From the NCBI GenBank assembly GCA_012841405.1, contig DUUT01000231.1:1-36122 (forward strand): DNA of 36,122 nucleotides, read 5' to 3'. Both the position numbers and the translations under genes were made by a program. The stretch comes from Chloroflexota bacterium (GTDB lineage: Bacteria; Chloroflexota; Anaerolineae; UBA1429). Below are positions 8,423-16,694 of the stretch, piece by piece (position 1 is the stretch's first letter; every line of letters begins with the position of its first letter). The notes under the pieces are model-generated. The model was not told the origin of the DNA. It did no database searches and saw nothing but the letters and a program-made list of their open reading frames with translations.

Positions 8423-9715
8423 CTAGAGCCCCAGGATGCGCGTCGGGTTGTGGATGAGGAGGTCCTCGGCCATCGCGAGGGCGTCATCCAGCGAAAAGGG
8501 CTCCATGTTCGGATGCACAAGGCTACGCTCCATGCGCTCGGCGAGAACCACGGCGAGCTCGAACTTGTACATGCGAAACTTGGGCAGGATAAAGTCCAGA
8601 TAGTAGGCATCGGAAAAGTAGCCGATGCTCTTGTTGCCCGGCACGACGTCGAGGCGGCGGCGAATCTCCCGGGCGATATCCGTAGGGTGGTTGGCGTACC
8701 ACCAATGGCCCGAGGGGTAGACGTTGTGGCGGATCCAGGCCGCCGCGGTCAGCTCGAGTCCCGTGGTGTCGGCGAGCACGGCCACCGGAAAGCGCACGTC
8801 GGCATAGGCGTTGAACAGGTGGTCGTAGCCACGCATCGAGTTCACCGAGTCAAAGAGGTCGCGTCCTGACGGCACGCCCTGCGCATAGACCTCACGGTTG
8901 ACGCCAACCATCAGGTGGAAGGGGCGGTCGTACTTGCGGCAGGCGTCGGCGATGCGGTTCATCGCCCAGGCGGCCCACGCCTGGCGCTCGTCGGGCGTCC
9001 ATGCGGCCCCCTCGACTAGCCGCGTCAGCAGCCGCTGGGCCGTTTCCTCGGCGACCTCTGAGGTGGCCAGGTTCGTGGGCGTCGAGATGGCCGCATAGCC
9101 CATGCCATGAGCGACGAACCGCTGAAAGGTCCGGTCGATGGCGCTGACTACATCCCCAGGCGTGCGTATGGCGCGCCCCAAGAAGGTGGCCAGCCCCTCG
9201 CGCTCTGAGGGGGTGTCCATGCCGGTGACGAACGGCTCGCAGCGAAGGCAGGGCGTGTATAAGGCTGTATCGAGCCCATCGAGGTCGTCGTCGTATTGGT
9301 TAGTCAGGAACACGCGCGTGATGTTGGACTGGGCGATGAGCTCCTCGGGCCATTCGGCACGCCCCATGACCTCTACCGACTGGTCAAAGATAAAGCGCCA
9401 GTTCTCGGGCTGCCACTCCCACGGGTCGATCCCCAGGTACTCGCGCGAAATGGTCATGAGCCAGTCATACTGCACCGTGTTGCGGATGAGGGCGAGTTTC
9501 GGCAGGATGACGCGGGTGAGCGCCTCCGGATCGTTGTAGGGAAAACCTCCATCCTGGAACTCGGCCGAGTTGGCCAACTCGGTGTAGTAGTGGTAGCTGA
9601 GGATGTCGCCAATGTTGGTTGCGGCCGGCGAACGACCGTTCACGTGCGTGTGGATGTCGATGATGGGCAGCGTGTCGATGCGCTCGTACAGCTCGGTAAC
9701 CAGGGCGCCGTTCAT
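8423..9715 (-). CDS. Uronate (glucuronate) isomerase-like amidohydrolase-superfamily protein
   Basis: The 430-residue protein starts at ATG 9715, preceded by GAAAGGATC. An upstream in-frame ATG at 9808 is possible but has no better ribosome site. Near the N-terminus LPIIDIHTHVNG supplies His22 and His24, the first-strand metal ligands of the amidohydrolase superfamily. Further along come NITRVFLTNQYDDDL, FHLMVGVNREVYAQG, and PNMEPFSLDDALAMAEDLLIHNPTRI-type C-terminal text, as in uronate isomerases (UxaC). Those enzymes convert D-glucuronate/D-galacturonate to the keto-uronates and are about 470 residues, slightly longer than this. It stands alone on its strand with its own promoter. The exact sugar acid is uncertain; a related metal-dependent hydrolase is the alternative. 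Confidence 0.72.
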   Translation of the reverse strand: MNGALVTELYERIDTLPIIDIHTHVNGRSPAATNIGDILSYHYYTELANSAEFQDGGFPYNDPEALTRVILPKLALIRNTVQYDWLMTISREYLGIDPWEWQPENWRFIFDQSVEVMGRAEWPEELIAQSNITRVFLTNQYDDDLDGLDTALYTPCLRCEPFVTGMDTPSEREGLATFLGRAIRTPGDVVSAIDRTFQRFVAHGMGYAAISTPTNLATSEVAEETAQRLLTRLVEGAAWTPDERQAWAAWAMNRIADACRKYDRPFHLMVGVNREVYAQGVPSGRDLFDSVNSMRGYDHLFNAYADVRFPVAVLADTTGLELTAAAWIRHNVYPSGHWWYANHPTDIAREIRRRLDVVPGNKSIGYFSDAYYLDFILPKFRMYKFELAVVLAERMERSLVHPNMEPFSLDDALAMAEDLLIHNPTRILGL

Positions 9716-9846
9716 GGGCTTGATCCTTTCCGCCAGGGCAGGGGCCAACGCGTGCATGCACGACAGCGTACAGGAGCCGCAGCCAGCCACGCCGACGAGT
9801 GTATCCATGGGAGGGGCGCAGGGACGAGAGCCCTGAAACCCGCTGC

Positions 9847-9875
9847 ATTATCCTCTATCGCCTGGCGCACCGCAA
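9847..9875 (-). promoter_or_regulatory. Promoter for the uronate-isomerase-like gene
   Basis: Minus-strand TTGCGG (9870-9875), 17 bp, GATAAT (9847-9852). It would give a leader of roughly 125 nt before ATG 9715. Confidence 0.5.
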
Positions 9876-10046
9876 GCGCTACCCAGGGGCAGCCGCCACC
9901 CCGAGGGAAGGGGGCTGTCAGACGAGAGGTTGCGGATTGCAGCACGTGGGTTACAGCGGGCGGCTGTGCCCGGACCCCTGAAGGAGCGGCGCGCTCATCC
10001 GGCTGAACGCCCAGAACCCTGGCCACGCCCGGTACGGCGGAGCGCA

Positions 10047-10075
10047 TTGACACGGAGGCCCGTCGACACTACACT
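10047..10075 (+). promoter_or_regulatory. Promoter for the phytoene/squalene synthase gene
   Basis: Consensus TTGACA (10047-10052), 17 bp, TACACT (10070-10075), 150 bp upstream of the ATG at 10226. Confidence 0.6.
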
Positions 10076-10225
10076 CCAAGAGTCGGGTGTTCGAGGGCGC
10101 GGCGTCGGGATGCTGCGTGCCCGACGAGCGCCGAGGGGCGTGCCCGGCCAGCGACCGCGGGTCGGGTGACCCATCGACGCCTTGGACCGCATCAGCAGCG
10201 AACACAGCCATCGAGCCTAGCATCC

Positions 10226-11287
10226 ATGAGCGTGCACACCCCATCGTGGGAACATCGTCTGAACGGGTGGGCCGAAGAAGCCCTTGACAGCTATGCATCC
10301 GTTGAACCGCCGGCGGTCGAGCGCCACCATCTGCGACGATCATATCGTTATGCTACAGCACTGACGCGTCGGCACAGCCGCACCTTTTCCTTGGCGTCCG
10401 GGTTGCTGCCTCCTGCCAAGCGGCGGGCCGTGCGCGCGCTGTATGCCTTTTGCCGGGTGAGCGATGACCTGGTCGATGAGGGCAGTGCGAACCCCCTCCG
10501 GGCGCTGGCACAGTGGCGGGTGCGCGCCCTCGTGGGGAGGCCTCAGCCCGATGACCTGGTCGCCGTCGCCTGGGCCGATACCCGGGCCCGCTACAGCATC
10601 CCGCGGCGCTACGCCGAGCAGCTCCTCGATGGGGTGGGGCGTGACATCGTCACGACGCGCTATACCTCGTTTGATGACCTCGCGGCCTACTGCTACGGGG
10701 TGGCGTCCACCGTGGGGCTGATGGCCATGCACATTGTCGGATTCGCCGGCTCCCATGCCATCCCCTATGCCGTCAAGCTCGGAGTAGCGCTACAGATCAC
10801 CAACATCCTTCGCGATGTGGGTGAGGACTGGCGCATGGGGCGACTGTACTTGCCGCTGGAAGAGCTGGCCGCGTTCGGCCTCGGAGAGCTGGACATTGCC
10901 GCTTCGGTGGCGAGGAGCGAGGAGGGGAGCCCTGGCGCCGAACGAGAGCGCGTGACGCCCCAGTGGGCCGAGTTCATGCGTTTTCAGATCGCCCGCAATC
11001 GGATGCTGTACGAGGAGGCGCTGCCGGGCATCGCCCTGCTACATCCCGATGGGCGGTTCGCCATCGGCGGCGCCGCTGAACTCTACCGCGCCATCCTCGA
11101 CGACATCGAGGAACATAACTATGACGTCTTTGGCCGTCGGGCCCACACGCAAGCCTGGGAGAAGGTGCGCAGCCTGCCCGGCATCTGGTGGCGGGCGTGC
11201 GTGCGTGGCTACGATGACGAGGCCCCGCGTCGCTGGGAGCGACGCCACTGTCGCGTCAAGGATCGTGACCCCGAGCGTTGCCTCTGA
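10226..11287 (+). CDS. crtB: Phytoene/squalene synthase family protein
   Basis: The 353-residue product starts at ATG 10226 (weak ribosome site; an earlier in-frame start at 10166 adds only low-complexity residues). Both Asp-rich substrate motifs of head-to-head prenyl synthases are present: Asp80-Asp81-x-x-Asp84 ([10 protein letters not shown]) and Asn193-x-x-x-Asp197-x-x-x-Asp201 ([18 protein letters not shown]). [12 protein letters not shown] is the conserved helix between them. The family condenses two prenyl diphosphates: two GGPP to phytoene, or two FPP to presqualene/squalene in hopanoid synthesis. The motif text resembles phytoene synthase, but no carotenoid desaturase of classic type or squalene cyclase is in view, so product choice stays open. 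An FAD oxidoreductase gene follows by 36 bp, probably in one operon. The last 30 residues are Arg-rich and not conserved. Confidence 0.88.
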   Translation: MSVHTPSWEHRLNGWAEEALDSYASVEPPAVERHHLRRSYRYATALTRRHSRTFSLASGLLPPAKRRAVRALYAFCRVSDDLVDEGSANPLRALAQWRVRALVGRPQPDDLVAVAWADTRARYSIPRRYAEQLLDGVGRDIVTTRYTSFDDLAAYCYGVASTVGLMAMHIVGFAGSHAIPYAVKLGVALQITNILRDVGEDWRMGRLYLPLEELAAFGLGELDIAASVARSEEGSPGAERERVTPQWAEFMRFQIARNRMLYEEALPGIALLHPDGRFAIGGAAELYRAILDDIEEHNYDVFGRRAHTQAWEKVRSLPGIWWRACVRGYDDEAPRRWERRHCRVKDRDPERCL

Positions 11288-11323
11288 CCCCGCGCGTGCG
11301 CGATACCATGTTCTAGAAACGAG

Positions 11324-12655
11324 ATGAAGGGTATGCAGGTAGCCATCGTCGGCGCCGGGATCACCGGCCTCAGCATTGCCGACACGTTGAGCGAGCAGGG
11401 CATCCAGTGCACGCTCTACGAGCGTGCGAGCTCGGTGGGCGGCCTAGCGGGATCGTTCACGGTGAACGGCGTGTCCCTGGAAAAGTTCTACCACCACCTC
11501 TTTACGAGCGACACGGCCATGGCGGCGCTCATCGAGCGCCTGCGGCTGGGCTCCAAGCTTCAGTGGCTGCCTACCACCAACAGCTACTACGCCAACCGCT
11601 TTTACCGGCTGAGCACGCCGGTTGATCTCTTGCGCTTTAGCCACATCAGCCTGGTAGATCGCATCCGCTTGGGGATGCTCTACCTCCGCACGCGCTTTGT
11701 GTCCGACTGGCACGCCCTGGAGGAGATCACCGCTCGTGACTGGCTCGTGGCCATGGCGGGCGAGGGCGTCTATCGCGGCGTGTGGGAGCCGATGCTGCGC
11801 GGCAAGTTTGGCCGCTACGCCGATGAGGTGGCGGCGGTGTGGATCTGGAACAAGCTGAAGCTGCGTGGCAGCTCTCGCGGCAAGGGGCAGGAGGAGCGAC
11901 TCGGCTACCTGGAGGGGGGCTTTGGTCAGGCGATCGAGGCGTGGGAGCGGCACCTGCGGGAGCGGGGCGTCCAGTTCGAGCTCGATGCTCCCGTCGAGGA
12001 GGTGCCCATCGCACCGTGCGCGGACAGGGGCCGCCCCGTGGCAACGGGAGTGGTGGTGAGGGGCCGCCTGTGCCCGGCCGATCGCGTGTTTGTGACCACC
12101 GCTCCAGAAGTGCTGGCGGATCTGGCGCCGGGCCTGCCCGACGACTACCGTGAGCGCCTCCGGAGTATCACCTACCTGGCGAACGTCTGCCTCGTCATGA
12201 GCCTGGATCGCAGCCTGTCGGATGCCTATTGGCTGAACGTCGGTGACCCCAGCATCCCCTTCACCGGTGTGATCGAGCACACCAACATGCAGCGCCCCGA
12301 GACGTACGGCGGCACGCACCTGGCCTATCTGTCGCGCTACCTCGATCCCCAGGACCCCTACTACCACATGTCCGCCGATGAGCTGCTCGAGGCGTACCTG
12401 CCCCACCTGCAGCGCATGTTCAGGGGATTTGAGCGCGGGTGGGTGCGGCAGGTGTGGGCGTGGCGCGAGCGCTACGCCCAGCCCGTGATTGGCCTGCGGT
12501 ATTCGCAGCGCAAGCCGCCGTTCCGAACGCCCGTCGACCACCTGTGGCTGAGCTCCATGGCACAGGTGTATCCCGAGGACCGGGGTATGAACTATGCCGT
12601 GGTGTACGGCCGTCGGGCGGCGCTGGAGATGCTGCAGGTCGAGGGCGAGCACTAG
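11324..12655 (+). CDS. FAD-dependent oxidoreductase, amine-oxidase/phytoene-desaturase-like
   Basis: The 443-residue protein opens with a Rossmann dinucleotide fold, VAIVGAGITGLSIADTL, followed by the glutamate that binds FAD ribose (LYERASSVGGLAGSF), and then EKFYHHLF. Near the C-terminus a second conserved segment with VYPEDRGMNYAVVYGRRAA fits the FAD-closing motif of the family. No transmembrane helix or signal peptide is obvious. The family covers phytoene desaturases, protoporphyrinogen oxidases and UDP-galactopyranose-mutase-like enzymes. Its position 36 bp after the phytoene/squalene synthase makes an isoprenoid substrate reasonable, but sequence alone does not show desaturase identity; many bacteria carry relatives next to glycan genes. 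The start at 11324 or 11333 cannot be decided; GAAACGAG precedes the first. Confidence 0.8.
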   Translation: MKGMQVAIVGAGITGLSIADTLSEQGIQCTLYERASSVGGLAGSFTVNGVSLEKFYHHLFTSDTAMAALIERLRLGSKLQWLPTTNSYYANRFYRLSTPVDLLRFSHISLVDRIRLGMLYLRTRFVSDWHALEEITARDWLVAMAGEGVYRGVWEPMLRGKFGRYADEVAAVWIWNKLKLRGSSRGKGQEERLGYLEGGFGQAIEAWERHLRERGVQFELDAPVEEVPIAPCADRGRPVATGVVVRGRLCPADRVFVTTAPEVLADLAPGLPDDYRERLRSITYLANVCLVMSLDRSLSDAYWLNVGDPSIPFTGVIEHTNMQRPETYGGTHLAYLSRYLDPQDPYYHMSADELLEAYLPHLQRMFRGFERGWVRQVWAWRERYAQPVIGLRYSQRKPPFRTPVDHLWLSSMAQVYPEDRGMNYAVVYGRRAALEMLQVEGEH

Positions 12656-12659
12656 GCCA

Positions 12660-12698
12660 TGTCTCAACAACACATCCGACGTAGTAACGATGTCGCCC
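12660..12698 (+). repeat. Dispersed 39-nt repeat, copy 1
   Basis: Begins TGTCTCAACAAC and ends ACGATGTCGCCC, immediately after the oxidoreductase stop. It matches 20635-20673 at roughly 30 of 39 positions, with identical ends. Both copies follow an operon end and run into a GC-rich hairpin. Confidence 0.65.
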
Positions 12699-12716
12699 CG
12701 CGCGTAGCGCGGGGCG
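12694..12716 (+). terminator. Hairpin terminator after the FAD oxidoreductase gene
   Basis: A perfect 10-bp stem CGCCCCGCGC/GCGCGGGGCG with a 3-nt loop is followed by CTGTTATT, a weak U-rich tail. It overlaps the end of repeat copy 1. Confidence 0.6.
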
Positions 12717-12898
12717 CTGTTATTCCTGCGTACGGTGCGCCTTGCAGACACGCCCTCGCCGGGGAGTGCGAGGCCGCGTCCCAAAAGCCCGCGTGAGCAT
12801 GGAACCCGCAGGCGGTAACAGCCGTCTCTGGAGGTGAGCGGCCGTGCTCGTCCGCGGCCCAACGCCATCGGAAGCCCAGTTATCTCGGAGGACGCGTG

Positions 12899-13360
12899 AT
12901 GCGATCCCGTCTCATGCCCCTGTCGTTGTTCGCAGCGCTCGTACTGCTGGTGGTGGCCGGCTGTACGCTGGCCAACGCGTGTGCCGAAGCGCCGGCGCCC
13001 GTCAGTCCGTCAGAGCCGACGCCAGGGGGCGCGTCCGAGGGCCTGGCGCCGGTGGACGAGATTGACATTCTGATCCTCGAATCGTACCCGGTGCAGGTGC
13101 ACGTCGTAGCGCGGGGGCAGCTGAGCGACGCCGCGACGGTCATCGATGGCGTGACGCAAGAGCGCGCGGGCGATACCATCAGGGTGCGTGTCTATACCGC
13201 TCGCGACCCGGACGCCATCGCCGCCCAGGTGCTGACGCCCTTTGAGGAGACCATCCCCCTGGACCTGCGCGGGCTCGGTATTGTGCCGGGCGTCTACACA
13301 GTCGACGTCAACGGTGTTACGGCCCCCCTCACCCTCGACGCGACCATGCTTGGGCACTGA
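12899..13360 (+). CDS. Predicted lipoprotein of unknown function
   Basis: The 153-residue product starts at ATG 12899, seven bases after GGAGG; the GTG one codon earlier is less well placed. It has a type II signal peptide: Arg residues, a hydrophobic core (LSLFAALVLLVV) and a lipobox VAGC with the lipidated Cys at residue 22. A low-complexity Pro/Ser linker follows (about residues 28-50). The rest is a compact beta-rich domain (DILILESYPVQVHVV, then alternating strands ending GVYTVDVNGVTAPLTL), similar in feel to small surface or periplasmic beta-sandwich domains. Expected location is the outer face of the cytoplasmic membrane. No function is recognised. It is upstream of the DUF1015 gene but separated from it by that gene's own strong promoter. 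Confidence 0.78.
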   Translation: MRSRLMPLSLFAALVLLVVAGCTLANACAEAPAPVSPSEPTPGGASEGLAPVDEIDILILESYPVQVHVVARGQLSDAATVIDGVTQERAGDTIRVRVYTARDPDAIAAQVLTPFEETIPLDLRGLGIVPGVYTVDVNGVTAPLTLDATMLGH

Positions 13361-13380
13361 CCAGCCGCCTCTGCAGCTCT

Positions 13381-13409
13381 TTGACACCCCTGTGGCCCAG
13401 TGCTACAAT
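13381..13409 (+). promoter_or_regulatory. Strong sigma70-type promoter for the DUF1015-serA operon
   Basis: Perfect TTGACA (13381-13386), 17 bp, TACAAT (13404-13409). Transcription would start near 13416 and pass through the hairpin at 13456-13492 before reaching the first gene. Confidence 0.8.
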
Positions 13410-13455
13410 CCTAAGCAACTGAACTCTACGGCGACGTTCAATATGAGGCCGCGTT

Positions 13456-13492
13456 GCGCCAGTCCTCCCCTCGGTGGGAGCTGGCGCTTTTT
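13456..13492 (+). terminator. Leader terminator/attenuator before the DUF1015 gene
   Basis: GCGCCAG/CTGGCGC (7 bp) plus inner CTCCC/GGGAG, separated by a 2-nt bulge, is followed at once by TTTTTATT: a textbook intrinsic terminator. It lies between the promoter (13381-13409) and the ATG at 13520, so it should end transcription unless something prevents it. An upstream GGCGAC (13430s) could pair with GTTGCGCC and compete for the left arm. Confidence 0.7.
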
Positions 13493-13519
13493 ATTGCGCA
13501 TCATCGCGAGGACGTGGAC

Positions 13520-14821
13520 ATGGTCGATCTAGCACCGCTACACGGGCTGCGGTACAGCAGCGAGTACACCGATGCCGGCGTCTTTGCGCCCCCGTACGAC
13601 GTCATCGATTCCGAGCGGCACCTTCAGCTGCTGGCAGCGAACCCCCATAACATCGTGCGCCTCATCCTCGGCGAAACGCCCTCTGGGAGAGGCTGGCACG
13701 CGCGGGCCGCCGAGACGATGGCGCGCTGGATTGCCGAGGGCGTGCTGGTGCAGGACCGGCAGCCGGCCCTCTATGGCTATCAGCAGCACTTTGTGGATGC
13801 CGCCGGACAGCAGCGCACGCGCACGGGCGTCATGGGGCGCGTACGGCTGAGCCCCTATGGGGGGCCGATCCGCCGTCACGAGCGCACGCGCATCGGGCCG
13901 CGCATCGACCGCCTGCGCCTGACGCGCGCGGTGCGCGCCAACCTGAGCCCGGTATTCGGGCTCTACCGCGACCCCCACGATGCGGTACGCCACCTCCTCG
14001 CGCCGCCAGAGGATCCGCAGCATCCAGACCTGCTCGTCGACATCCGCGATGACGAGGGGGTCTGCCACGTGTTCTGGCGTATCGGCGACCTGGACACCAT
14101 CACGGCGATCACCGCCGGCCTCGCGGATCGCGAGATCATTATCGCCGATGGGCACCATCGTTACGAGACGGCGTTGGCCTACCAAGCGGAGCAGCGCGAT
14201 GCGGAGGGGGATCCCGCGCAGGCGAGGCCCTACGACTATGCGCTCATGTACCTGGCCGCCGCCAAAGATCCCGGCCTCTACATCCTGCCGACGCATCGCG
14301 TCATCCTCGGGCAGAACGGCCGCGATCCGTCGCGGCTTGTGGAGGCGTTGCGCGACGATTTCGATCTCGTGCCGGTGGCGCCCGAGGTATCGTTGAGCGA
14401 GGCGACGTCCCAGGCCGCCGACCATACCGTGGCCATCGGGCTGTGCACGGGGCAGGGACAGCGCTGGGTGCTGCGCCTGAAAGAGCTCGCGCGGGCCCAC
14501 CGGGGCATGCCGCCGGAGGTGGAGGGGGGACTGTCCGAGCTCGACGTCAGCGTGCTGCAGAATCTCATCCTGGCGCCACACCTGGGAATCGACACCGAGA
14601 CCTTGGCGCGGACTGAGCAGGTGATGTACACCATCGACGAAGGCGAGGCGTGCTCGCTGGTGGCGTCGGGCGAGGCACAGGCGGCGTTCATCCTCAACCC
14701 GACACGCATCGAGCAGGTGTGGAACGTCGCCGAGCAGGGGCTGACCATGCCGCAGAAGAGCACCTACTTTTACCCCAAGCTGCTGACGGGCCTGGTGATC
14801 AACCCTCTCGACGAGCGCTGA
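13520..14821 (+). CDS. DUF1015 family protein
   Basis: The 433-residue product starts at ATG 13520, about eight bases after GAGGA; a longer reading from 13454 would begin inside the terminator hairpin. The family signature GHHRYETALAYQ lies near the middle, and the N-terminal GVFAPPYDVIDS plus the C-terminal Q-KSTYFYPKLLTGLVI are also typical. DUF1015 proteins are cytoplasmic and have no settled biochemical function. They are repeatedly found next to serine-biosynthesis genes, and here serA follows 77 bp downstream on the same strand. That context suggests a role linked to serine or phosphoserine metabolism (inference). The gene is preceded by a strong promoter and an intrinsic terminator, so the pair is probably controlled by conditional read-through. 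Confidence 0.88.
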   Translation: MVDLAPLHGLRYSSEYTDAGVFAPPYDVIDSERHLQLLAANPHNIVRLILGETPSGRGWHARAAETMARWIAEGVLVQDRQPALYGYQQHFVDAAGQQRTRTGVMGRVRLSPYGGPIRRHERTRIGPRIDRLRLTRAVRANLSPVFGLYRDPHDAVRHLLAPPEDPQHPDLLVDIRDDEGVCHVFWRIGDLDTITAITAGLADREIIIADGHHRYETALAYQAEQRDAEGDPAQARPYDYALMYLAAAKDPGLYILPTHRVILGQNGRDPSRLVEALRDDFDLVPVAPEVSLSEATSQAADHTVAIGLCTGQGQRWVLRLKELARAHRGMPPEVEGGLSELDVSVLQNLILAPHLGIDTETLARTEQVMYTIDEGEACSLVASGEAQAAFILNPTRIEQVWNVAEQGLTMPQKSTYFYPKLLTGLVINPLDER

Positions 14822-14898
14822 CGGCTCGCTTGGGTATGCTCGCGTGCACACGCGACGCCACGGCCGACAGGAACGCATCGTAGAATTGAGGCAATGGC

Positions 14899-16503
14899 AT
14901 GCGCGTATTAATAACCGAACCCCTGAGTGAACCTGGCCTTCAGGTGCTGCGTGAGGCGGCGGACGTCGACGTGCGTACCGGTCTCTCGCCGGAGGAGCTG
15001 ATGTCGGCCATTGGCGCCTACGACGCCCTTGTCGTGCGCAGCGCGACCCAGGTGACGGCCTCCCTCCTCGAGGCCGGTTGTCGCCTGCGCGTCGTGGGGC
15101 GCGCCGGCACGGGAGTCGATAACATCGATGTGGACGCGGCTACGCGGCGCGGCATTGTGGTCGTCAATGCCCCCGCGGGCAACAGCAACGCCGTGGCGGA
15201 GCACACCATCGCCCTGATGTTGGCTCTGGCGCGACGCATCTATCCCGCGGTCTCGTCGTTCAAGGCGGGGCGTTGGGAAAAGCGCACCTTGCAGGGGTTC
15301 GAGATCAAGGACAAGACTCTCGGCCTCGTGGGGTTGGGCCGCATCGGCATGCTGGTGGCCTCCAAGTCCCGTGGCCTGGAGATGCGCGTCATCGCCCACG
15401 ATCCGTACGTCTCCCCCGAGCGTGCGGCGTCGTCGGGGGTAGAGCTCGCCTCGCTGGAGGAGGTGCTCTCCGCCGCCGACTTTGTCTCCGTGCATACGCC
15501 TCTCAGCCCGGCGACCCGTGGCATGATCGGCGCCCGCGAGTTGGCGCTGCTCAAACCCACAGCGTACCTCCTGAACTGCGCCCGTGGCGGCATCGTCGAT
15601 GAAGAGGCGTTGCGGGAGGCCCTGGAGCGGGGGGTGTTGGCGGGGGCTGCGCTCGACGTGTTTGAGCAAGAGCCCGCCACCGACAACCCGCTCATTGGGC
15701 TCCCAAACGTGATCGCCACGCCGCATCTGGGCGCCTCGACGGCGGAGGCACAGGAGCACGTGGCGCTCGATGTGGCGCGCTCCGTGGTGGACGTGCTGGC
15801 CGGCCGTATCCCCGAGGGGCCCGTCAACCTCCCCTACGTCCCGCCCAAGGCGGTCGAGTTCCTCCAGCCGTACATCGACCTGGCCACCCGCTTGGGGAGC
15901 TTTTTCGTGCAGTGGCGCGGTGGACTGCTGGGGCGCCTCGAGCTGGTGTACGAGGGCGAGATCTGCGAGTACGATACGCGGGTGCTGACCTCGGCCTTTT
16001 TGGCCGGCCTGCTGGCCCCGGTGAGCGCAGGCCCCGTCAACCTGGTGAATGCCTCGCAGTACGCCGATGAGCGTGGCCTGGTGGTGTCTGAGGCGCGCCT
16101 CGGGCGGGGGACGCGTTACGGCAGCCTCATCACGGCGCGCTTTGCGGGCACGTCCGAACCGATGGACATCTCCGGTGCCCTGATTCAGGGAGAGCCTCAC
16201 CTGGTGGGGTTGGATGGGCAGCGCCTCGATTGCGTCGTCCAAGGGTGCATGCTGGTGGACCTGCACCACGATCGGCCGGGCATCGTGGGGCGCATGGGGC
16301 AGATCCTGGGCCAAGCCGACATCAACATCGGCTTTGTGCAGATGAGCCGGGTCACCCGCGGCGGAGCGTCGATCATGATCCTCGGGCTCGACGAGTGCGT
16401 GCCGGCGGACCTCATGCCGCGCTTCCTGGAGGTGCCCAACGTGCAGCGGGTGCGGATGGTGACCCTGCCGCCATACAACGGCCACGAGGACGATGCGGCG
16501 TAG
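14899..16503 (+). CDS. serA: D-3-phosphoglycerate dehydrogenase (long, ACT-domain form)
   Basis: The 534-residue enzyme oxidises 3-phosphoglycerate to 3-phosphohydroxypyruvate with NAD, the first step of serine synthesis, in the cytoplasm. The N-terminal substrate domain has VVGRAGTGVDNID (about residues 65-77). The nucleotide-binding domain has GLGRIG at 145-150. Catalytic residues are Arg229 (NCARGG), Glu258 (EQEP) and His276 (TPHLGAS). Residues from about 315 to 450 are the allosteric substrate-binding (ASB) domain, and from about 455 the ACT domain (HDRPGIVGRMGQILGQADINI), which usually gives serine feedback control. Length fits the long type I form. It follows the DUF1015 gene and shares its promoter and leader terminator; TTGAGG precedes the ATG. 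Confidence 0.95.
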   Translation: MRVLITEPLSEPGLQVLREAADVDVRTGLSPEELMSAIGAYDALVVRSATQVTASLLEAGCRLRVVGRAGTGVDNIDVDAATRRGIVVVNAPAGNSNAVAEHTIALMLALARRIYPAVSSFKAGRWEKRTLQGFEIKDKTLGLVGLGRIGMLVASKSRGLEMRVIAHDPYVSPERAASSGVELASLEEVLSAADFVSVHTPLSPATRGMIGARELALLKPTAYLLNCARGGIVDEEALREALERGVLAGAALDVFEQEPATDNPLIGLPNVIATPHLGASTAEAQEHVALDVARSVVDVLAGRIPEGPVNLPYVPPKAVEFLQPYIDLATRLGSFFVQWRGGLLGRLELVYEGEICEYDTRVLTSAFLAGLLAPVSAGPVNLVNASQYADERGLVVSEARLGRGTRYGSLITARFAGTSEPMDISGALIQGEPHLVGLDGQRLDCVVQGCMLVDLHHDRPGIVGRMGQILGQADINIGFVQMSRVTRGGASIMILGLDECVPADLMPRFLEVPNVQRVRMVTLPPYNGHEDDAA

Positions 16504-16521
16504 CGCTGCGCGCCCGGGGCA

Positions 16522-16550
16522 TTGAAAAGTTGTTTGGGTTCCACTAGAAT
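16522..16550 (+). promoter_or_regulatory. Promoter for the leader peptide and ABC exporter operon
   Basis: TTGAAA (16522-16527), 17 bp, TAGAAT (16545-16550), just after the serA stop. Transcription from about 16557 would give a leader of nearly 400 nt before the first ABC gene. Confidence 0.7.
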
Positions 16551-16580
16551 CAGGTCATCTTGAGAAGGAGGGCGCGACCA

Positions 16581-16637
16581 ATGACACTCCTCTGCCAGTG
16601 TGCGCTGTCTTGGGCGCGCCTGTCGGCCAGGCAGTAG
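16581..16637 (+). CDS. 18-residue leader peptide ORF upstream of the ABC exporter
   Basis: A perfect AAGGAGG (16565-16571) stands nine bases before ATG 16581, which opens an ORF encoding MTLLCQCALSWARLSARQ and ending in TAG at 16635-16637. The ribosome site is stronger than that of most full genes in the window, yet the ORF is tiny and sits between a promoter and two terminator-like hairpins. Its last codons contain CGGCCA (16624-16629), which can pair with TGGCCG (16682-16687) in the first hairpin's 3' arm. That layout matches ribosome-controlled attenuation known for drug-efflux and ribosome-protection genes. The residues show no run of a single amino acid, so drug-induced ribosome stalling is likelier than amino-acid starvation sensing. 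No homologue is recognised. Confidence 0.6.
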   Translation: MTLLCQCALSWARLSARQ

Positions 16638-16653
16638 TCGCTCACATCAGAGT

Positions 16654-16694
16654 GGCACCGGTCGCGGGCGCACGGTTCCGGTGGCCGTTTTGTT
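16654..16694 (+). terminator. First attenuator hairpin with T-tract
   Basis: GG-CACCGG (16654-16661) pairs with CCGGTG-g-CC (16678-16686), one bulged G, and is followed by GTTTTGTT (16687-16694). It begins 17 bases after the leader peptide stop. Its 3' arm can instead pair with CGGCCA inside the leader ORF. Confidence 0.5.

Larger units (their letters stand above)
9716..10225. other. Divergent control region between uronate-isomerase-like gene and crtB-like gene
   Basis: About 510 bp carrying two divergent promoters (minus strand 9847-9875, plus strand 10047-10075). I find no convincing gene. The 150 bases between 10076 and 10225 form a GC-rich leader. Confidence 0.45.

Noticed and set aside
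8187-8426. Open plus-strand frame of about 80 codons in the gap before the uronate-isomerase-like gene
   Set aside because: Arg/Ala/Ser/Cys-rich composition, no ribosome site, no motif.
11444-12868. Long minus-strand open frame (474 codons) opposite the FAD oxidoreductase
   Set aside because: It is His/Gln/Arg-rich low-complexity text antisense to a clearly conserved gene, an artefact of GC-rich codon use. The same applies to the other long antisense frames, for example opposite serA and the second ABC gene.
16651-16694. T-box-like text AGAGTGGCACCGGTCGCGGG before a terminator
   Set aside because: It resembles the T-box antiterminator core, but has two extra bases, and only about 95 nt (largely a well-formed small ORF) separate it from the transcription start, with no recognisable stem I or specifier loop.
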